Shown here: positions 30,835 through 34,314 of the stretch, piece by piece
How positions within the stretch are numbered: position 1 is the first letter of the stretch
Layout: every line of letters starts with the position of its first letter
NCBI GenBank assembly: GCA_945891385.1
Contig: CAMDDJ010000033.1
Coordinates: 1-34,314 of the forward strand
Source: Candidatus Kuenenia stuttgartensis
GTDB lineage: Bacteria > Planctomycetota > Planctomycetia > Pirellulales > UBA1268
DNA: 34,314 bases
Direction of reading: 5' to 3'
Notes under the pieces: model-generated
The model's database searches: none
What the model was told of the DNA's origin: nothing
What the model saw: the letters and a program-made list of their open reading frames with translations, nothing else
Made by a program: the position numbers and the translations under genes

Positions 30835-32535
30835 ATGACCGATGCTGAATTCTCGAAGTCGATGGCAGCCGCCACACTTCTCATGGAGGAGCAGGCGTGG
30901 CAGAGAGCACGCGACTACCTCGAACGGGCCCTCGCGCTCGTAGGCAAGGAGCATGGACCGGATCACCCGAACCTCCTGCCTGTGCTCGATCCGCTCGTTC
31001 AGTGCTGCGACAAACTCGGGGATAAGCGGGCCGCGGAGGATTATCGCGACCGCGCGATCACGCTCACCATCGCCTCGCGGCTCGCCCGCGGCCGGGTGCA
31101 GGCGACCCAGTTCAACGACTACAAGACCGCCGAGCAGTTGTTTCTGGAAGCCCTCAACGCGGCCGAACCCCACTTTGGCCGTCGGCATCGCGAAACGGCC
31201 ACCGTGCTCACCAACTACGGCTCCTGCCTTCGCAGCCAAGGCCGCTTCCACAAGGCGCTCGGCTACCTCGAGGAGGGCCTCGAGATCCGCAAGGACATAC
31301 TCGGACCCGAGCATGTCCACACCGCCCAGAGCTATTGCGAGGTGGGCAAGACCTACCGCATGACGGGGCGGTATCAGGAGGCCGAGCACCTCCTGCTCGA
31401 ATCGCTGCGGATTCGCACCAAGGAACTGGGCCCCCGGCATCCCGACGTGGCTGAGAGCCTCAACGGCCTGGCAGGCCTCTATCGCGAACTCGGCCGCTAC
31501 GACGAGGCGCGGCCGCTGGCCGAGAACGCCCTGCGGATCCGCGAGGAGGCGCTCGGAGCACATCATGAACTGACGGCTGCCAGCAAGAACAACCTGGCTC
31601 TGATCCTCGCTCGTGATCGAACCCCCGCCGCAAGCAACGGCCACGCGGCCACGCTTCCCGCCCCCGTGGACCAGCCGCTGCCGGTCGTCGTTTCCCCGCA
31701 GCACCGGCCTCCTCGAGAGCCATTCCGAATCAGCCGCGCGGCCATCGCCATTTCCCTTGCCCTCGTCCTCCTGGCAGGCGGACTGGTTGCGGCCCCGGCG
31801 TCGCTCCGGCCGCTGATCGCCCTCGCGGCTGGTGGCCTGCTCGCGGGCGTCGCAGCCCTGATGACGATCGTGATGGTGGTGTACGACCGCTCCTGGGACG
31901 AGCAACTCCGACTGGGGGCCCTCTGGCTGCGGCGGATCATGAGCGAGCCGGACGAGCCGCTGGTGAACGACCACAAGGGCCTCGGCACACAGACGGCCAC
32001 CGACCGGTTCGCCCTCGAGGACGACGCCAAGCTCGTCCAGCTCGACGCCCCCAATGCCCGCCGGCTCGCGCGGCAGGATCCGCTCGTGCTCAACCACGTT
32101 CGGGCGATCTCGGAGAGCGCGGCCTACGAGCTCTCCCGCCAGCGGGGCCGGCTGGAACTCAACGGGCTGGTGAATTTCCCCAGCAAGTTAGCCCGCCCGC
32201 TCAAGTCGCACGAGGGCACGCTGTTCCTCAACGGCGTGCAGCAACTCTCGGAGGCTGCCGCGGCCCACATCGCCCGACACCGTGGCGACCTCCATTTCGA
32301 CGGACTCTTCGAGGTGAGTCCCGAAGTAGCCAAACACCTGGCGGCCCACCGGCCCGGCCTGCTCTCACTGGCCGGCCTCCGAACGCTCGACGAGGCCGCG
32401 GCGACGGCCCTGGCACGTCACCGTGGACGGGTGCAACTGCCAGGCCTGCGAATCGTCACCAACCGCACCCGCCAGATCCTCCGGTCGAGCAGCATGATTG
32501 AGCTTCCCGACGAGCTTCAGACCCGAGCCTCGTAA
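30835..32535 (+). CDS. TPR protein with two membrane helices and a 23-residue C-terminal repeat domain
   Basis: 566 aa. Residues 10-260 are kinesin-light-chain-type TPR repeats (GRYQEAEHLLLESLRIRTKE, GRYDEARPLAENALRIREEA, with linking GPDHPxx/GPRHPD segments). Two helices follow at about 302-320 and 326-350, so the TPR region is cytoplasmic. Residues 403-541 hold six tandem units of about 23 residues, for example SEAAAAHIARHRGDLHFDGL and SPEVAKHLAAHRPGLLSLAG, each with a helix then a strand ending xLxGL, like a leucine-rich-repeat solenoid. It probably assembles other proteins on the membrane. No catalytic motif. The gene stands alone. Divergent from the SDR gene. Confidence 0.8.
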   Translation: MTDAEFSKSMAAATLLMEEQAWQRARDYLERALALVGKEHGPDHPNLLPVLDPLVQCCDKLGDKRAAEDYRDRAITLTIASRLARGRVQATQFNDYKTAEQLFLEALNAAEPHFGRRHRETATVLTNYGSCLRSQGRFHKALGYLEEGLEIRKDILGPEHVHTAQSYCEVGKTYRMTGRYQEAEHLLLESLRIRTKELGPRHPDVAESLNGLAGLYRELGRYDEARPLAENALRIREEALGAHHELTAASKNNLALILARDRTPAASNGHAATLPAPVDQPLPVVVSPQHRPPREPFRISRAAIAISLALVLLAGGLVAAPASLRPLIALAAGGLLAGVAALMTIVMVVYDRSWDEQLRLGALWLRRIMSEPDEPLVNDHKGLGTQTATDRFALEDDAKLVQLDAPNARRLARQDPLVLNHVRAISESAAYELSRQRGRLELNGLVNFPSKLARPLKSHEGTLFLNGVQQLSEAAAAHIARHRGDLHFDGLFEVSPEVAKHLAAHRPGLLSLAGLRTLDEAAATALARHRGRVQLPGLRIVTNRTRQILRSSSMIELPDELQTRAS

Positions 32536-32685
32536 CCGACCTCTCCCTCTGACGTTCCACCAGCCTGGGCAACTCAGGGCGACCAGGAGGCCTGGGGCGA
32601 CTCTCGCGGGCATGCAGGATTTGCCGATTAAGGAGACGGGTTTCTGCGCACGCCTGGAGCGACGCGATCCCGCCTGGAAGCCTGC

Positions 32686-34107
32686 GTGTCCGCACCCTGG
32701 AGCCTCCGCCGCCACTGTCTCGCGCCCGCGTTGGCGCTCATGGCGATCGTCTGCGCTGCCGCGACGGGAAGCGAGCCCGTCGCCCTCCCCGTCGCCGAGC
32801 TTCCTGAACCACCGGTAAGCCTCGCGCCGGAGATCGCCTCGCTCCAGGCCCAGATCGATGAACTCCGCGAGACACTCGCTCGCACTGCAGCCGAGAAGAG
32901 CCGTACCGCTCCCAAGCCCAACAAACTCTCACCGCACGGCAAGCCCACGCTCGACCTTGGCGGGCAACTCCAGGCCGACACCGTTTACTTTAGCCAAGAC
33001 GCCGAGAGCATCGCCGCGGTAGGCGATCTCCAGGACGGCACCCAGTTCCGCCGACTGCGGCTCGTGGCCCGCGGCACGACCTGGAAGCAATTCCAATACG
33101 CACTCGGCGTCGACTTCGCCCTGGCCAACCAGCCCTCGTACCTCGACAACTACCTCGAGGCCAATGAGGTGCCCTGGTTGCAGAACGTCCGCGCCGGCCA
33201 CTTCTTCGAGCCCTTCAGCCTCGAGCGGGTCACCCAGAACCGTAACAACACCTTCATGGAGCGGTCGCTCGTCGACACCTTCGCCCCGGCCCGCAACATG
33301 GGCGTGATGGCCTTCGGCTGGGCGGAAAGCGAACTGGCTACCTGGCAGATCGGCACCTTCCGCACCAACAGCGACAACGTCGGCAACGACTCCTTCGACA
33401 GCGGCCAGGCCCTGACGATGCGTGGCACCTGGCTGCCCTACTGGGACGACGACACCGATGGCCACTCCTACCTCCACCTGGGTGCCGCCTACAGCTACCG
33501 GGCTACGTCGCAGAACCAGGTGCGGTTCCGCAACACGCCGGAAATCCGCAAGGCCCAGCCGATCGGCTCCCCTTCGGCCAACCCGGCAGCTCCCCCGTTC
33601 GCCCCGATCTTCGTCGATACCGGCAACATTTCGGCCGACTCGTTCCAGCTCTTCGACCCCGAGTTTGCCCTGATCCTGGGGCCGGTGTCGCTCCAGTCGG
33701 AATACGCCTTCGCGTTCGTGGACCAGATCGACGGCCCGCAGCTCTTCTTCAACGGCTACATGGCCCAGCTCAGCTGGTTCCTGACCGGTGAGCACAGGCC
33801 CTACGACCGACACGCAGGCATCCACACCCGGATGCCGGTCCGCGATGAGTTCTTCCTCGTCCGCTCCGGCCGCGGCAGGCGATTCGGCCTCGGCGCCTGG
33901 GAACTCGCCGCCCGCTTCTCCAACATCACCCTCAACGACAAGAACATCCAGGGCAACAACATGACCGACTTCACGGCGGGCCTGAACTGGTACTTGAACC
34001 CGTATTCCCGCGTGAAGTTCAACTATGTCCGCGCCTTCTTGGAGGACACACGGGTGGGCAACAGCCTGACCGACGCCTTCGGATTAAGGCTCGACACGGA
34101 GTTCTGA
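32686..34107 (+). CDS. OprP/OprO-like outer membrane porin
   Basis: 473 aa, start GTG 32686 preceded by GGAAG. The signal peptide (residues 1-27, basic LRRHC then APALALMAIVCAA) is followed by a short coiled coil (about 50-70, IASLQAQIDELRETLARTAA) that would form a trimeric stem, then a beta-barrel from LDLGGQLQADTVYF to a terminal Phe (DTEF). Barrel features: FRRLRLVARGTTWKQFQYAL, NVRAGHFFEPFSLERVTQN, WELAARFSNI and RVKFNYVRAFLED. It fits the phosphate-selective porin family, but substrate cannot be read. A hairpin after the stop may end the transcript. Confidence 0.87.
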   Translation: MSAPWSLRRHCLAPALALMAIVCAAATGSEPVALPVAELPEPPVSLAPEIASLQAQIDELRETLARTAAEKSRTAPKPNKLSPHGKPTLDLGGQLQADTVYFSQDAESIAAVGDLQDGTQFRRLRLVARGTTWKQFQYALGVDFALANQPSYLDNYLEANEVPWLQNVRAGHFFEPFSLERVTQNRNNTFMERSLVDTFAPARNMGVMAFGWAESELATWQIGTFRTNSDNVGNDSFDSGQALTMRGTWLPYWDDDTDGHSYLHLGAAYSYRATSQNQVRFRNTPEIRKAQPIGSPSANPAAPPFAPIFVDTGNISADSFQLFDPEFALILGPVSLQSEYAFAFVDQIDGPQLFFNGYMAQLSWFLTGEHRPYDRHAGIHTRMPVRDEFFLVRSGRGRRFGLGAWELAARFSNITLNDKNIQGNNMTDFTAGLNWYLNPYSRVKFNYVRAFLEDTRVGNSLTDAFGLRLDTEF

Positions 34108-34114
34108 AGAGAGC

Positions 34115-34145
34115 GGCTTCGCGGCCATCCATGGCCCGCGAAGCC
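34115..34145 (+). terminator. Hairpin after the porin gene
   Basis: GGCTTCGCGG (34115-34124) and CCGCGAAGCC (34136-34145) form a perfect 10-bp stem with an 11-base loop, 7 bases after the stop. No T-run follows. A second hairpin GAGGTGCA/TGCACCTC (34157-34164, 34172-34179) lies just beyond. Confidence 0.45.
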
Positions 34146-34314
34146 TTAGCTCGGCGGAGGTGCAGCCAAGGTGCACCTCGCCTCGCGGCGGCCGCCCTCC
34201 TGGCGGCCGATTGTGTGCGCGGATGGGTGGGGCGACGTGCTGTGGACGAGTCAGGACCGCAATCCGCAGGCTGCAAGCCCGCGGCCACAGGTCACCTGGT
34301 ACACGCACTTCACC
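34146..34314. other. Non-coding tail with palindromes
   Basis: No credible gene on either strand to the end of the window. It holds the inverted repeat GAGGTGCA-gccaagg-TGCACCTC (34157-34179) and a GGCGGCCGCC palindrome at about 34187. The frames covering this interval are low-complexity Arg/Pro-rich and are taken as non-coding. Confidence 0.4.

Noticed and set aside
34084-34308. Minus-strand open frame in the window tail
   Set aside because: Low-complexity Arg/Pro-rich, overlaps the porin gene end and palindromic DNA; not enough sequence to judge.
1-34314. CRISPR array, transposase, tRNA or rRNA genes
   Set aside because: No direct repeats of array type, no DDE or other transposase motifs in any frame, and no tRNA-like or rRNA-like stretches were recognised by reading; absence is by eye only.

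Overview
The window reads as chromosomal DNA of a GC-rich planctomycete, most likely of the Pirellulales type. Evidence for this is the gene content: a secreted PQQ-type propeller / SUMF1-like / SGNH-DUF1080 operon, Ala/Pro/Lys-rich proteins with STADILAAARGK repeats, small hypotheticals with a 'PAGSRQKIDILAERIQRGMPLWHPED' type tail (broken here as PAGSRQKIDILAERI + QRGMPLWHPED), a BBP7/Lpg1974-like porin and an OprP-like porin. Genes are densely packed on both strands, with many 4-base ATGA or GTGA overlaps. The assignment is inference from content; no rRNA or tRNA gene is present to anchor it.

Layout. 1-4.0 kb holds housekeeping genes: the 3' part of a TrpG/PabA amidotransferase, moeA, thyX on the minus strand, a small planctomycete hypothetical, a 2Fe-2S ferredoxin and a P-II signal protein. 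4.1-6.4 kb holds a large secreted protein coupled to a small helical protein. 6.4-13.3 kb (minus) is a four-gene operon of exported proteins (SUMF1-like, two PQQ-propeller proteins, SGNH-DUF1080 lipoprotein), every junction overlapping by 4 bases. 13.45-16.7 kb has smpB ending inside a perfect 15-bp hairpin, a small hypothetical, and a KtrB/TrkH-KtrA/TrkA potassium uptake pair. 16.7-19.5 kb has a Coa1-like lipoprotein, the STADILAAARGK repeat protein, an unknown protein and an orphan histidine kinase.

19.5-23.0 kb is the most interesting part. A roughly 130-bp element bounded by inverted repeats sits upstream of a strong sigma70-like promoter that carries a near-perfect operator-like inverted repeat. 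This promoter drives a CstB-like persulfide dioxygenase-rhodanese fusion, followed by a TauE/SafE (TSUP) anion exporter and an exported DsrE-like protein. Together they look like a reactive-sulfur detoxification cassette: oxidation of persulfide to sulfite and thiosulfate in the cytoplasm, then export. No sulfide:quinone reductase or repressor gene is in the window.

23.0-34.3 kb holds a GAF-PP2C phosphatase, a 5'-truncated porin remnant, an RND efflux pump with its membrane fusion protein (no outer membrane channel gene beside it), an SDR protein lacking the catalytic tyrosine, a TPR / two-TM / leucine-repeat membrane protein, an OprP-like porin and a hairpin-rich non-coding tail.

No CRISPR array, insertion sequence transposase, tRNA or rRNA was seen.
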